The translations under genes and the position numbers were made by a program. The notes below the pieces were generated by a model. The model was not told the DNA's origin. It did no database searches and saw only the letters and a list, made by a program, of their open reading frames with translations. Positions 44,759-55,858 of a DNA stretch of 64,000 bases are shown here, piece by piece; the stretch's first letter is position 1; each line of letters starts with the position of its first letter. This DNA is from Helianthus annuus. Its lineage: Eukaryota; Streptophyta; Magnoliopsida; Asterales; Asteraceae. Location: positions 154,595,122 through 154,659,121 of the forward strand of contig NC_035441.2 in assembly GCF_002127325.2 (NCBI RefSeq), given 5' to 3'.

Positions 44759-47700
44759 TTGGCCACCGAGAATCACCAGTTCAAACCACCCTTACAAATG
44801 CGAAACAAGAGGGGTCAAGATCCCAATCTTTTCTGTGAATTTCACAAAGACACAGGCCACTTAACTAACGACTGCTTCAGCCTAAAGCAAGAAATAGAAA
44901 GGGCCTTGAGAGATGGAAAGCTCACTCATTTGGTAAAAGGCGAAAAGCGCGACTACCGCCAAATTCAAAAAAGAGAAGAAGGGCCAGATAACAAAAAATT
45001 CCGGAAATTAGAAACCCACATGGTTCAAGGGGGTCCGCGAAAGCCAAGCAAAAATTATAACAAGCGCGCACAAGACGACTCATGGCGCGAAAGGCAAGTT
45101 GTTTTCCCTATTGTAAGAGGAGGCCCAAGAGAAAGAAGACCCATAGTCATCTCGGGCGTAATCGGTCACTACCAAACCGACTACATTTTCATTGATCCAG
45201 GGAGCACCGCGGACATCATATATGAACAATGTTTTAATCAACTCGACCAAGAGGACAAGGCGCGCTTAGAGCCAGTTGATTACCCACTCACTGGTTTCTG
45301 CAATGAAGCCGTCTTTCCTCTCGGGCAGATATCGTTCCCGGTGTTACTCTCGGATGGAAGAAATTCAAGAACAGAAGAAGTCACGTTTATGATATTGCCC
45401 GCGCATTCAAGACACGATATCCTCCTAGGAAGAGAGTCTCAAGGAGATTTCAGTATGATTTGCTCCGGTCCGCATTTAGCTGTGGGATTCCCAATAGAAA
45501 CGGTGATAGCAATAATATACGCAAGCAAGGAGGTCTTAGCAACAGATGAAGTTAGACCCGCAAAGGCAAGCAAACCAGCACCACGCGTGGAAGCAGAAAA
45601 ATGGGTATTGAACAGCGCGTACCCAGAACAGACAGTTACCTTAGGACCTGCAATGTCCGATCTAACGCGCGCGGCGTTAAAAAAGCTGTTATTCGAAAAC
45701 ATGGATGTGTTCGCCTGGACACCAGCTGACATGGTGGGTGTTCCACGGCACATAGCAGAACATCGACTAAATGTCTCAGAAGAAGCAAAACTAGTAGTAC
45801 ATGCCAAGCGCCACTTAGGAGACATAAAACACGATACTATGAAAGAGCAGGTGATAGAGCTGTTGAGTGCGGGAATCATCAGGGAAGTCAAATACCAAAC
45901 ATGGGTGGCGAGCCCAGTAATGGTACAGAAACCAAACGGTAGTTGGAGAATGTGTGTAGACTACAAGGATCTAAACAAGGCATGTCCGCGCAACTGTTAC
46001 GCCTTACCAGATATCGATGAAAAGATTGACTCGCTAGCAACATTCAGCTGGAAGTGCTTCCTTGACTGCTACAAGGGGTACCACCTAGTCCAAATGGCCG
46101 TCCAAGATGAATACAAAACCGCATTCCGCACGCCGACAGGGCTATACTGCTACACCAAAATGCCTTTCGGCCTAAAGAATGCAGGGGCGACCTACCAGAG
46201 ATTGATGAATGAAACGTTCAAAGATACCATCGACAAATATATCGAAGTGTATATGGACGATTTGGTGATTATGAGTAAAGAGGAAAGTATGATGCTGGTG
46301 AATATTCAAAAGACATTTGACACCTTGCGCGGTGTAAGTATCAAGCTAAACCCAGCGAAGTGTTCTTTCGGCATGGAAGAAGGAAAGTTCCTGGGTTTCA
46401 TTATTACGAAAGATGGTTTCAAAGTGAATCCTGAGAAAGTTCAAGCAATCGAAAGAATGCCATCCCCATCAACCATCAAAGAGATGCAAAAATTGGCAGG
46501 ACGATTAGCAGCACTCAACCGATTCCTAGCCAATCACGCAGCCAAATCTTTCCCGTTCATCAAGACACTCCGCAACTGCATGAAGAAATACCAATTCCAG
46601 TGGACTCCGGAAGCCGAGAGCGCACTCCGCGAGATGAAAGATTGCCTTATCAGATTGCCAACATTAACTGCACCAGTCAAAGGAGAACCGTTGGTATTGT
46701 ATTTGTCAGCCTCCGACAAAGCAGTCGGAGCAGTTTTACTCGTTTATCGACAAGGTGTCCAAACACCAGTTTACTATGTGTCGCGAACCTTGACCGATCC
46801 AGAAACCCGATACGCCATAATGGAAAAACTAGTGCTCGCGCTAATCCATGCTTCAAGACGGCTACGCAGGTACTTTGCCAACCACGTCATTCACGTATTA
46901 ACAAACTACAATATCGGTAACATCCTCGCAAGGCCAGAGATTTCGGGAAGACTAGCAAAGTGGGCAATAGAACTCGGAGGCCATAATGTGGTTTTCAGGC
47001 CAAGACCAGCAATCAAGGGCCAAGTGCTAGAAGACTTCATAACAGAAGTACCTGATGACAAGGATCGGGAATGTAAAGCAATAGAGAAAGCCGAAAAACA
47101 ACAAGTAGAAGAACCGTGGTTATTATACACAGACGGCGCGTCTAACGAAGACGGCGCAGGCGCAAGGCTCCGGTTGGTGAGCCCTGACAAACATGAATTT
47201 ACGTACGCCATATGGTTGGATTTCAAAAGCACGAATAACGAGGCCGAATATGAAGCTTTCCTTGCTGGTTTAAGATTGGCAATCAAGATGGGAGTTAGAC
47301 ACATTGAAGCGCACGTAGACTCCATGTTAGTAGCCGGACAAATTAATGGGCAATATGAGGCCAAAGGAGACGTAATGGCGCTCTACCTGAATCAAGCAAA
47401 GACATTGCTGCAAACTTTCTATTCCTACAAGGTGCACCACATCAATAGGAGCAAGAATAAACCAGCAGATACGCTGAGCAAGCTCGCATTTACAAGTTTT
47501 CAACACCTGGCAAAGGATGTACGCATAGAAGTTTTGAGCAAACCATCAGTGCCACTAAGGGAAGTAAGCGTCATTCAAGTTGGAACAACGTCATGGATGA
47601 CTCCGATACTCGTGTACCTTCAATCTGGGACACTCCCGGAGAACAAAGCTGAAGCAAGAAAAATCCAATACAAGGCCGAACATTATCAGATGGTTGATGG

Positions 47701-48460
47701 AATCTTATACCGAAAGTCATACCTCGGGCCGTTGTTGAGATGCGTTAACCCAGAAGATGCAAACTATTTGATCAGAGAAGTACATGAAGGAATCTGTGGC
47801 ATACATGCTGGACCGAGAATGGTGGTAGCAAAGGTGATGAATGTCGGGTACTATTGGCCTGGAATGCACTTAGACGCAGTAAAAGCTTTGAGGAAGTGCA
47901 GTGGGTGCCAGAGACATGCTCCCAAGACAATGCGCTCCAAGAATGAATTGGTACCAGTTACAACGGTGTGGCCTTTTCAACAGTGGGGAATAGATATGGT
48001 TGGCCCCTTCCCAGAAGCCCCAGGCGCTGTCAAATTTATAATAGTCGCAGTCGACTATTTTACAAAATGGGTAGAGGCAAAAGCACTTGCATCAACCACA
48101 TCCACTGTCGTTAAAAGATTCATATGGGAACAAATCATATGCCATTTCGGACTACCGCTCAGAATCATTACCGACAACGGGACGAACTTTGCCGCAGACG
48201 ATCTTCAACGGTTGTTCAAAGAATTACACATTAAGCATATCTTCTCCTCGGTTGCGCACCCGCAGGGGAACGGTCAAGGGGAAGCCGTTAACAAGAACAT
48301 CGTCGACGGAATCAAGGCAAGATTGGGAGAAAAAAGAAGAGGCTGGGTCGACGAACTGCCCAGCATATTATGGGCCCACAGGACAATGCCGAAAACAAGC
48401 AACGGAGAGACACCGTTTAGCTTAGTTTATGGGTCCGAAGCAGTAATACCGGCGGAATAG
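44759..48460 (+). CDS. pol: Gag C-terminus plus Pol (protease, RT, two RNase H, integrase) of the Tat element
   Basis: 1233 codons of open frame (no required ATG; the first base is just the frame opening). It begins with the gag zinc-binding motif, then an aspartic-protease region with IDPGSTAD (about residue 146; Pro where DSG/DTG is usual), reverse transcriptase with YMDD (about 498), a degenerate RNase H directly after RT (about 650-770), then a second, better conserved RNase H starting LYTDGAS (about 790) with NNEAEYEA, HVDSML and NKPAD positions, and integrase with DMVGPFP, ITDNGT and a GEAVNK glutamate (about 1077, 1137, 1175). Two RNase H domains mark the Tat clade. It ends early at GSEAVIPAE with a stop. 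Confidence 0.9.
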   Translation: MATENHQFKPPLQMRNKRGQDPNLFCEFHKDTGHLTNDCFSLKQEIERALRDGKLTHLVKGEKRDYRQIQKREEGPDNKKFRKLETHMVQGGPRKPSKNYNKRAQDDSWRERQVVFPIVRGGPRERRPIVISGVIGHYQTDYIFIDPGSTADIIYEQCFNQLDQEDKARLEPVDYPLTGFCNEAVFPLGQISFPVLLSDGRNSRTEEVTFMILPAHSRHDILLGRESQGDFSMICSGPHLAVGFPIETVIAIIYASKEVLATDEVRPAKASKPAPRVEAEKWVLNSAYPEQTVTLGPAMSDLTRAALKKLLFENMDVFAWTPADMVGVPRHIAEHRLNVSEEAKLVVHAKRHLGDIKHDTMKEQVIELLSAGIIREVKYQTWVASPVMVQKPNGSWRMCVDYKDLNKACPRNCYALPDIDEKIDSLATFSWKCFLDCYKGYHLVQMAVQDEYKTAFRTPTGLYCYTKMPFGLKNAGATYQRLMNETFKDTIDKYIEVYMDDLVIMSKEESMMLVNIQKTFDTLRGVSIKLNPAKCSFGMEEGKFLGFIITKDGFKVNPEKVQAIERMPSPSTIKEMQKLAGRLAALNRFLANHAAKSFPFIKTLRNCMKKYQFQWTPEAESALREMKDCLIRLPTLTAPVKGEPLVLYLSASDKAVGAVLLVYRQGVQTPVYYVSRTLTDPETRYAIMEKLVLALIHASRRLRRYFANHVIHVLTNYNIGNILARPEISGRLAKWAIELGGHNVVFRPRPAIKGQVLEDFITEVPDDKDRECKAIEKAEKQQVEEPWLLYTDGASNEDGAGARLRLVSPDKHEFTYAIWLDFKSTNNEAEYEAFLAGLRLAIKMGVRHIEAHVDSMLVAGQINGQYEAKGDVMALYLNQAKTLLQTFYSYKVHHINRSKNKPADTLSKLAFTSFQHLAKDVRIEVLSKPSVPLREVSVIQVGTTSWMTPILVYLQSGTLPENKAEARKIQYKAEHYQMVDGILYRKSYLGPLLRCVNPEDANYLIREVHEGICGIHAGPRMVVAKVMNVGYYWPGMHLDAVKALRKCSGCQRHAPKTMRSKNELVPVTTVWPFQQWGIDMVGPFPEAPGAVKFIIVAVDYFTKWVEAKALASTTSTVVKRFIWEQIICHFGLPLRIITDNGTNFAADDLQRLFKELHIKHIFSSVAHPQGNGQGEAVNKNIVDGIKARLGEKRRGWVDELPSILWAHRTMPKTSNGETPFSLVYGSEAVIPAE

Positions 48461-48477
48461 GATTGCCGTCACCATGA

Positions 48478-48825
48478 ATGCTCTCCATGAATCTGATCAA
48501 TAACGAAGAAGAAAGGAGGATCGACCTGGACCTCCTAGAAGAAAGGAGAGAGATGGCGGCAATCAATGAAGCAAAATACAAAACAAAGCTAGATAAGTAC
48601 TACAACTCCAAAGTCCGAATCTGCACTTTCAACCCAGGAGATTACGTCCTGAGAGACAATGAGGCTTCCAATGTCGAAAAACCTGGAAAACTAGCGCCCA
48701 AGTGGGAAGGTCCGTACGTTGTGGATGCAGTACTTGGAAAGGGAGCCTATAAGCTGCGCACCATTGACAACAAGGAGGTTCCACGAACTTGGAACGCTCA
48801 ACAATTAAGAAAATGCTATATGTAA
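48478..48825 (+). pseudogene. pol: C-terminal part of Tat Pol, out of frame
   Basis: 115 codons that continue integrase after a frameshift at about 48455-48480. The piece has the NNEEERRIDLDLLEERR helix and a C-terminal KLAPKWEGPYVV/GAYKLRT/ RTWNAQQLRKCYM block typical of Tat integrase ends. The open frame before it ends at 48460. The shift makes the full integrase impossible from this copy. Confidence 0.85.
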
Positions 48826-49493
48826 ACAATCACAAGGTTATGTAACTGCAACGGCTGAATTGCCAACACATTTATAGTAATACAAGAAGTGTTTGGCTAT
48901 CTCTATCTCATGCAAATTTCTTGTCTCAACTGCATATATTACTTTGGGCATACACGAAAACATCAATGGCTCGACCGTAGGAAACGTTGTAGACCTCCAA
49001 GGCTCGTCACAACCAAGTGCACAGCCGGGTCAGAAACATAACCAAAGCCTACAAAACGGCAAAACAAAACTTCGTGCCCACATAAACACGAAAATATCGA
49101 TAGAATGGTAAACAAACATTGTAAGGCCCCCAAAGCTGAACACAGCTGGGTCCACACAATAACCTGCAACTCGATCACTTCGTATTCACGAACCAACCTG
49201 CGCACATAGACGACAGAATAAACGTTGTAGCTAACACAACATAACCTGTCAGCGCCATCATTCATTCGTGACACCTAATCAAAGTAACTATACATGCACA
49301 TATTATGACGATAACAAAATTCGCATGCAAAAAGCCAAAAGTGAATATTAACATAACACACGCCATGCATAGTTAAGTGTTCACGAGCAAGTAAAAGTAA
49401 CGAGTACACAAAAGAAAGTTGAAATTGTTCATAAGGTTGTGAGATGATTACAGGGCCATCTAAGGCCATACGCGGCACGCATGCCGGAATCCT
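48826..49493. other. Tat element spacer between pol and antisense ORF
   Basis: No coding region supported. The short frames on both strands do not match element proteins. Confidence 0.6.
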
Positions 49494-52400
49494 TCATTCT
49501 GGATGACTGGTCCCAGCACCTCCAGCCGCGTGATCTTCATCACCAAGCGCTTTCTTCAATAAGGCGACACCATCGGGCTTCCGGGATAGCTTCTGAGCAG
49601 CTTTAACAACAGCAAACTCCAGAGACGTGAACTCCTTGCGCTTCGCAGCATATTTACCACCACAATCCTCTTTGTAGAACTCGAAGTGGTAGTCCTTTTC
49701 ATTGTTAACAGCTGCAGCCCTACCCTCACTATACCCATCTTTCCGCCCCCTATTGTATCCCGCCTGACCCAACTCGAACATGTAGCGAGCAAGCTCACGA
49801 GAATTAACTATACGATCAGCAATCTGCAACGACAAGTTCAGCAATGTAAGAAGAGAATTCACAAAAAACCGAAAACAAAATAAACAAAGGAAGTTACCAA
49901 AGGCACCGCGTGAGAAAGCAACCACTTGCAATCAGCAGAAACCTCCTCAACGAGGAGTTCAGAGGCCTTGCACTCAGTAGCTTTCTCTTCAAGAAGACGT
50001 TCAGCAGCTTCACATTCAGCAACCTTCTGCTTAGAAAGTTGTTCCAATTTAGCTATACGCTCAACATACTCTTTCTCCTTTTTCTCAAACGCGACGCGCG
50101 CTTGTTGGGCTTCCTCAGCAATTTCTTTCTTTTCACCGGATAACCGGACAATAGCTTCACGCTGGGATTGCATTTCAGCATTGGTGCGTTCACAGGCAAA
50201 CTCCCAATCCTTTTTCTTCTGAACGTTGACCTGTTTCTCTTGCTCCAACTTCCGCTCAACATCTGAAACCCTCCATTGCAAACCTTTCTTCTCAGCATTG
50301 AATTTTTCTTTCTCTTCAGCAAAAGCCCTCTTTTCATCTTCAAACTCAACTGTCTCCTCCCCCATCAATCTCTACTCGCAGACAATCTCTTGAGAAGTGG
50401 AGAAATAATTAACTTCAGCACGAACATGATCATCCAACAACTTAAACCGATTGGCGTTTTTTCTGGAACATCCTCTCAGCCGGGGGGATAGACAAAGAGA
50501 AGAAATCATGACAGTTATTCAGATCATTCATCCTGGAACCCTGAGTTAGATTCCAGCGAGGGGCATGTGGCAGATCATCACAAGCCGGGTTATGCGTATC
50601 CAAAGAATCAGCACGAATGTTCTCAAATTGGGGGCTATGGGCAACACCTGAAGTAGCACCTCCGCCATCACCCGGATGGCGCTTGGTATAAATAGTTTGG
50701 CGCGGAGTGGTTTCACTAGGGATGGCAATGGGTCGGGTTCGGATCGGGTATTGGTAATCCCATACCCATACCCGATTGTAAAATCGTATCCCATACCCGA
50801 CCCAATACCCATCGGGTATTTGTCGGGTAATTACCCATCGGGTACCGGGTATACCCACGGGTATCGGGTATACCCATTAGTTTGTTAAAATATATACATT
50901 GGGATTTCTAAATACATTTTTTACTATTATAATTATTATATAATTTTATTTATGCAACAACTATTATAAATTAAAAATATACATTACATACATATAAATT
51001 TTAACATAAATTAATAATAACTTTATAATAGTTATACACTTATATGTATATACTTCACAACATACAAAATATAAATACTATCTTCAAATACATATACTAA
51101 AAGAATTTTTTTTTTTTACATTATGAACATACTAAAATAAATCACTAATAGATAAGGGTTAATGAAAAATAAAAATATAAATTAAAAAATTCGGGTATAT
51201 GATCGGGTATATAGTTCGGGTAAACGGGTATGTGGTTTCGGGTAATCGGGTCGGGTAGCACCTAATCCCATACCCGACCCATACCCGCGAAAATTTTTAA
51301 AACTAATCCCATACCCGGCCCAATACCCGTCGGGTATCGGGTATACCCGTCCCATTTGTGTCGGGTTCGGGTATACCCGTCGGACTCGGGTATTTTTGCC
51401 ATCACTCCACCGCGGTGTCAGCACCTTTACCTTTAGCATCACCACCCGCATCATCGCCACCTGCAACATTACCACCACCTTCACCCACATGCTCAGCAGT
51501 CACATCATCTTCTTTCTTCTTTTTACCAGGATCAACACGAGGAGGAGATAGATCAATCGTTCTAGACGGAGGAGAAGCAGGAGGAGTGATCTTTGAAATA
51601 TCAAACATGCGCGGCACTCTACCTGACTTGACTCCTGCCACAAAACAACCATAACAATCACAAACAACCCAAAAAGCATATAAAAAGCATACAACTGCAA
51701 AGTCTCTACCTGCAGGCGCAGAAGCAGCATATATCTCCTCCAAGAGATTACCACGATCCCCACTAAATACGCCCATATCAATGTCGGATTCTGAGGGCGC
51801 AGGGGGAGCTTCCTTCCGGAGTTTAGCCTTTTTTGAAGCAAGAAGAGCAGCAGCCTACTCGTCAAGTTTTCGTTTTTTTGTCTTCAAGGGCCTTCTTCCT
51901 CATCATTTCCGTCAGGGTAGCACGGTCATCCGGATCGGACCCACGAGGTTTCTCTCCGGTCCCTAAACCAGACAATGTATCAGAAACGACTATGTAATCT
52001 AGGACAGGAAGAGTAGAGGGTCGCTTACGAGGAGTACCAGCAGCTTTTCCCTCAACCCTCTTCTCCTTCTTCTCCGGCTTATGAGCTTTCATTTTCCTTC
52101 TTGTCTCTAACTGATCAGCAGTCTCAGTAGGAACTTCCACGTCATCATCAGCAGGTTCATTGGCAGGTTCATTAACAGCCCCCTGCGCAGGACCTGCACG
52201 CGCGGAACGAGAAGTTAGATCTTCAAGGGATCCGCCAGAACTTCTACTCGAGAGAACAACAACTTCCTCCCGAGTGGGATCAATAGAGTCATCCTCATCA
52301 GCTTCACCTAACACAACATTGGCATAGGCAGCAAAACTATTGTTTGTAGGATGCAAAAAACGGGGACGAATCTGATCCAACCATGTCGGTTTTCCATCTT

Positions 52401-53274
52401 CTTGGATCGCTTCAACCATGGCACCCGCCGCCTTAGGATCCAAAACGTTTAACAAGCTATACCCTACTGCGAAAACAAGGAAATAAGGAAAAACACACAC
52501 AAAAAGAAAATGATAAAAATACAATATAAAACATTACATACGTTTGCCCTGGTAACCATAAACAGGAACACCCAGAGGGTTCTTTGGAAACCACCGCAGA
52601 CTCATCCCAGCACCAACTAGAGCCATCTCCTCCAACTGAGAAATGGCAGTAGCTTTATGTGTTACCTTCTTGTACCAGTCCTGTTCAGCAAAACCCGCCA
52701 AAACGTCTATCTTTGGGATCCCTTCACCCACCGACCGGTAATGCATATCCACAGGGATAACACCGCGACGAATATAGAATAACATTTGCTTCCAATCATG
52801 CAAACTATTCAAAGGAACAGAACAAACAGGAGTAACACCCGTCCGGGAGTTAAAGGAATAGAAACCACTGGTGTAAGAAACAGAGTAGAAAACGTTGAAC
52901 ATTTCGAACGTCGGCTCAACATGGTTAGCCCGGCAAACAAACTCAAAATGAGTAATACGGGGAAGCCCAATAGCATTGATTTGGGAAAGATGGAGCCCGT
53001 AGTTGTTCAACACTTTGGCAGAAAACCTGGTCATCGGAAGCCTGAAGTTGCCTTCCCGGAAAAAAACAGCATATAAAGTCATGTAACCCGGAGGTGCATT
53101 CATGGCAGTAGAACCAGCAGTCGGAAACTGGGTTCCTCATTCGGGTAGAAAACCCATCTCCCTCACCAAATTGTGGAACTCTTCCTCCTTCCACCCTATT
53201 ACCGCCTGGTCAGGACCGGGATGAGTCTTCCCTTTATTCCTTCTCCTCTTCTGTGAAGGATTCGTTCCAGACAT
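49494..53274 (-). pseudogene. Antisense ORF of the Tat element (gypsy-type 'transposase' domain), broken
   Basis: Tat elements often carry an extra antisense gene between pol and the 3' LTR. Here it starts at 53274 (MSGTNPSQKRRRN). The first part, to a donor near 52541, holds the plant domain named 'putative gypsy type transposon' (Pfam PF04195 style; WKEEEFHNLV, GYMTLYAVFF, ISQLEEMALVGAGMSLRW). An acidic, Lys-rich linker follows (52466-51865), then a further exon (about 51708-51402 with an intron), then Glu/Lys-rich coiled coil (50368-49900) and a last exon ending GAGTSHPE. Breaks: in-frame stop at 53137-53139, a frameshift in an A-run near 51875, a stop near 51855, a DNA element at 50716-51405, and a stop just upstream of 50368. 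Function in the element life cycle is not established. Confidence 0.75.
50716..51405. mobile_element. Small DNA transposon inside the Tat antisense ORF
   Basis: About 690 bp whose ends are rich in gggtat/atacccg words (gggatggcaatgggtcgggt at the left, cccgtcggactcgggtat then ttttgcca at the right) around an AT-rich core. The inverted ends agggatggcaa/ttgcca resemble hAT-type MITEs. tcact stands at both borders (about 50714 and 51404), a possible target duplication. It interrupts the antisense ORF, so it inserted after the Tat element. Confidence 0.7.
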
Positions 53275-53671
53275 GATCGAAAGAAAATCAGAATTATAAG
53301 ATGAAAACAATCGAGAAAAAGAAGGGGAAAAGATGAAGGAGTGGGAGAGAAAACCAAACTTCAAATTTTGAAAAGTGAAGAAAGAGGAAGAAACCGTCAT
53401 GTATTTATACCCATCGCATTTAATGCGATGGGTAGTGGGCCGTCAGGAAGCCAGAAAGGCATCCAACGGGGAGGAGACACGTCAGAAGAGAGAGAAGCCG
53501 TCACCTCTTTTTTCGAGAGCGTGGGTAACAAACGCCTGACACAATGATAGAAAGTAACTGACATAACTGAAAAGGCACCTGTTCACCTCCGATAAGACAG
53601 GGACACCAGACAGTCATATCAGTTGTCTCCCCCCAAGACAACAAAACTTCTTTCAGAAGAAAACAACAAAT

Positions 53672-54055
53672 GCCATGCGCCATGCGTCCATTTGGCTCAA
53701 CTTTCACAAGTTACCAAAACCCATGCGCCGTGCGTCCATTCGGCTCAACTTTACAAGTTACCAAAACCCATGCGCCATGCGTTCATTTGGCTCAACTTTA
53801 CAAGTTACCAAAACCCATGCGCCATGCGTCCATTTTGGCTCAACTTTTACAAGTTACCAAAACCCATGCGCCATGCGTCCATTTCGCTCAACTTTACAAG
53901 TTACCAAAACCCATGCGCCATGCGTCCATTTGGCTCAACTTTTACAAGTTACCAAAACCCATGCGCCATGCGCCCATTTGACACAACCTTTTCAAATCAC
54001 CCATAAACCATGCGCCACACATCCTGTTGGCTCAACTTCGCATACTACCAACAAG
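53672..54055. repeat. 47-48-bp minisatellite before the Tat 3' LTR
   Basis: About eight contiguous units containing aaaacccatgcgccatgcgt and ggctcaacttttacaagtta, the last ones degenerate. It lies between the antisense-ORF start region and the 3' LTR, a place where Tat-type elements are known to carry tandem repeats. Open frames across it are repeat artefacts. Confidence 0.92.
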
Positions 54056-54183
54056 CCGCGCGCTGTACAAACCATTGTCACAAAAACTCGAATAACAAAC
54101 AAATAAAAACCACTACCCTTATAAGTCCAGAATCCCTCCTAGATGATCAACTCAACTAGAAGGCACACTGGACTGGGGGGACT

Positions 54184-54832
54184 TGAAGAGGTATGGTCCC
54201 AATTCCTTGCCCATATGGCAAGGACCACACCACTTTTTCATCCTACATGGCGCCTACATCAGCAAGGTAATCCAGAAGCTTCTAGAAGCTTCTGGAAGAC
54301 ATCAAAGTGGCAGCAAAGATGCTCCGTCCGACAAGAAGGACAAAACGTGTCACCAGTCATCGAGCGCCATGTAGGCCTGCAACAAATCAAGGAGCAGACC
54401 GACAACGCCAGTACGACGTCTCCAAAATGAGCAAATGTAAGCGCGCCACGTGTACCACTACACTGGCCATGGCAGAGGAGACCAAGAGGATATTCCCCTT
54501 GGTCGGACAGCTGGCGCGCAACCACAACTGGCACAGCTGCTCCTCCCTCCTTCACCCTCCGGCTATAAATAGGACCCTTCATCATTCAGGTTAGATTATC
54601 TTACTCTCCATATTCACACACTCAATACACACTGTTTATTCTCCTTCAGGACAGTACTTATTCTCACGCCGGAGCCTGGTTAAGAGGGAAACCCCCATAT
54701 TCCCCTCTTAACGAGACTAACGGTGTTGCTGTTTTACAGGATTCAGGTCATTTTCGCGAGTAGGAAAGGAGATTGAACCCACAGAAGAAACATCCCAACA
54801 GATTAACCTCGGTGTTATTCTGTGTTTCATCA
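54184..54832 (+). repeat. 3' LTR of the Tat element
   Basis: 649 bp, TATA box at 54564-54571. A G-rich polypurine tract (gactgggggg) lies just before it at about 54171-54180. Clear differences from the 5' LTR (two insertions and many substitutions) indicate an older insertion than the chromovirus. Confidence 0.95.
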
Positions 54833-55043
54833 GTTCCCGAGTTTCATTAAATGAGAGAAAAGAAAAGATTTGAAAGGAAATAATTTTTTGTTGTGTTTCA
54901 GAGTTTTATTAAATGAGAGAAAAGAAAAGAAAATGAGAGTTTTTTTTGCCTAAAATTAATCTTTCCAATTTGGAAAGAAATGGAGAAAAAGAAAAGAAAA
55001 TGAAATAATCATTTCTTTTCTCTCCTTAACTAAACTCGGGAAC
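54833..55043. mobile_element. Small MITE hit by the Tat element
   Basis: Inverted ends gttcccgagttt and aaactcgggaac enclose an A/G-rich body with agagaaaagaaaag repeats. The Tat element used its first five bases (gttcc) as target, so the left copy of those bases is at 42456-42460. No target duplication was recognised. Confidence 0.65.
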
Positions 55044-55858
55044 ACAATGTAAGTCCCGTGCATTGTGACGGGTGTTGTCATGGTGTGGTAAAAAATCAAA
55101 ACGAAAAGGTAAAAATATGAAGGGATATTTGCCTTAATAATCTCTACTAGACGTCATTGGCCGTTGGCAGTCCCATATTTTTTTATTCTGTCTGACAGTC
55201 CCATCTTTCAACTATTTTTCCTCCACCGATCATCAATTAAAAAAATTAAGTTTTTGTAGTTATATTATTTAAATAATTAGATAGTTATATTATCTATTTT
55301 ACAAAACAGAAAGTTTAGTACATCCCATGTATTTTTTTCTTTTTAACATTAAATATATTTTAATAAATTAAGTATCTCTGATCTCTGATTATATCCCATT
55401 ATTATATAAATGAATTAACTAAAATAGTTTTATTATCTATATTTTAATAAATTAAGTAAATATATTAAAAGTAGAAATGGTGATGTAGAAAATGTAAAGA
55501 TACGTAAAGATGTTTGTAGGGTTGGAGATGAAATTGAGGTTTTTTTAATGATTTTAAGGATTTGTAAGGATATGATGTTGCGGCTGACTGAGCAGCTAAG
55601 GGCGACCTTAGCATTGGAGATAGTCTAATCTAAACAGAAAACTCGACGTCAGTTCATTAAGAGAGAACTTAATTCGGTTAGTTATATTTACAATAAGGAT
55701 TTAATTCGGCTCCTTTAGGAAGGGAAGAAAAACAAAAAAGCTAAGTCAAACACTTTTTAATAAAAGAATGTCTCTTTTAGTCATTTTACATCAATAAGCT
55801 AAGCCAAACACTTTTTAATAAACAACTTACTGACTTATTAGCTTTTCCCACATCATAA
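55044..55858. other. AT-rich intergenic DNA, nothing recognised
   Basis: Low-complexity AT-rich stretches. The word caaacactttttaata occurs twice (about 55749 and 55807). No gene, RNA or clear element end. Confidence 0.5.

Larger units (their letters stand above)
42461..54832 (+). mobile_element. Tat-type Ty3/gypsy retrotransposon, full length but decayed
   Basis: 12.4 kb with LTRs at 42461-43082 and 54184-54832, flanked by a perfect 5-bp duplication gttcc (42456-42460 and 54833-54837). A primer site starting TGGCGCC (43084-43090) follows the 5' LTR, as in Tat/Athila elements. Gag, a pol with two RNase H domains, an antisense ORF between pol and the 3' LTR, and a tandem repeat near the 3' end all fit the Tat clade. 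Several frame breaks mean that this copy is not autonomous. It inserted in the first 5 bp of a small MITE whose rest is at 54838-55043. Confidence 0.93.

Noticed and set aside
45439..45891. 150-codon minus-strand frame within Tat pol
   Set aside because: It is a shadow of the pol frame and has no element or host domain.
53672..54106. Array that could be mistaken for a CRISPR or a repeat protein
   Set aside because: Units are contiguous and degenerate with no unique spacers, in a plant retrotransposon; all three frames are open only because of the repeat.
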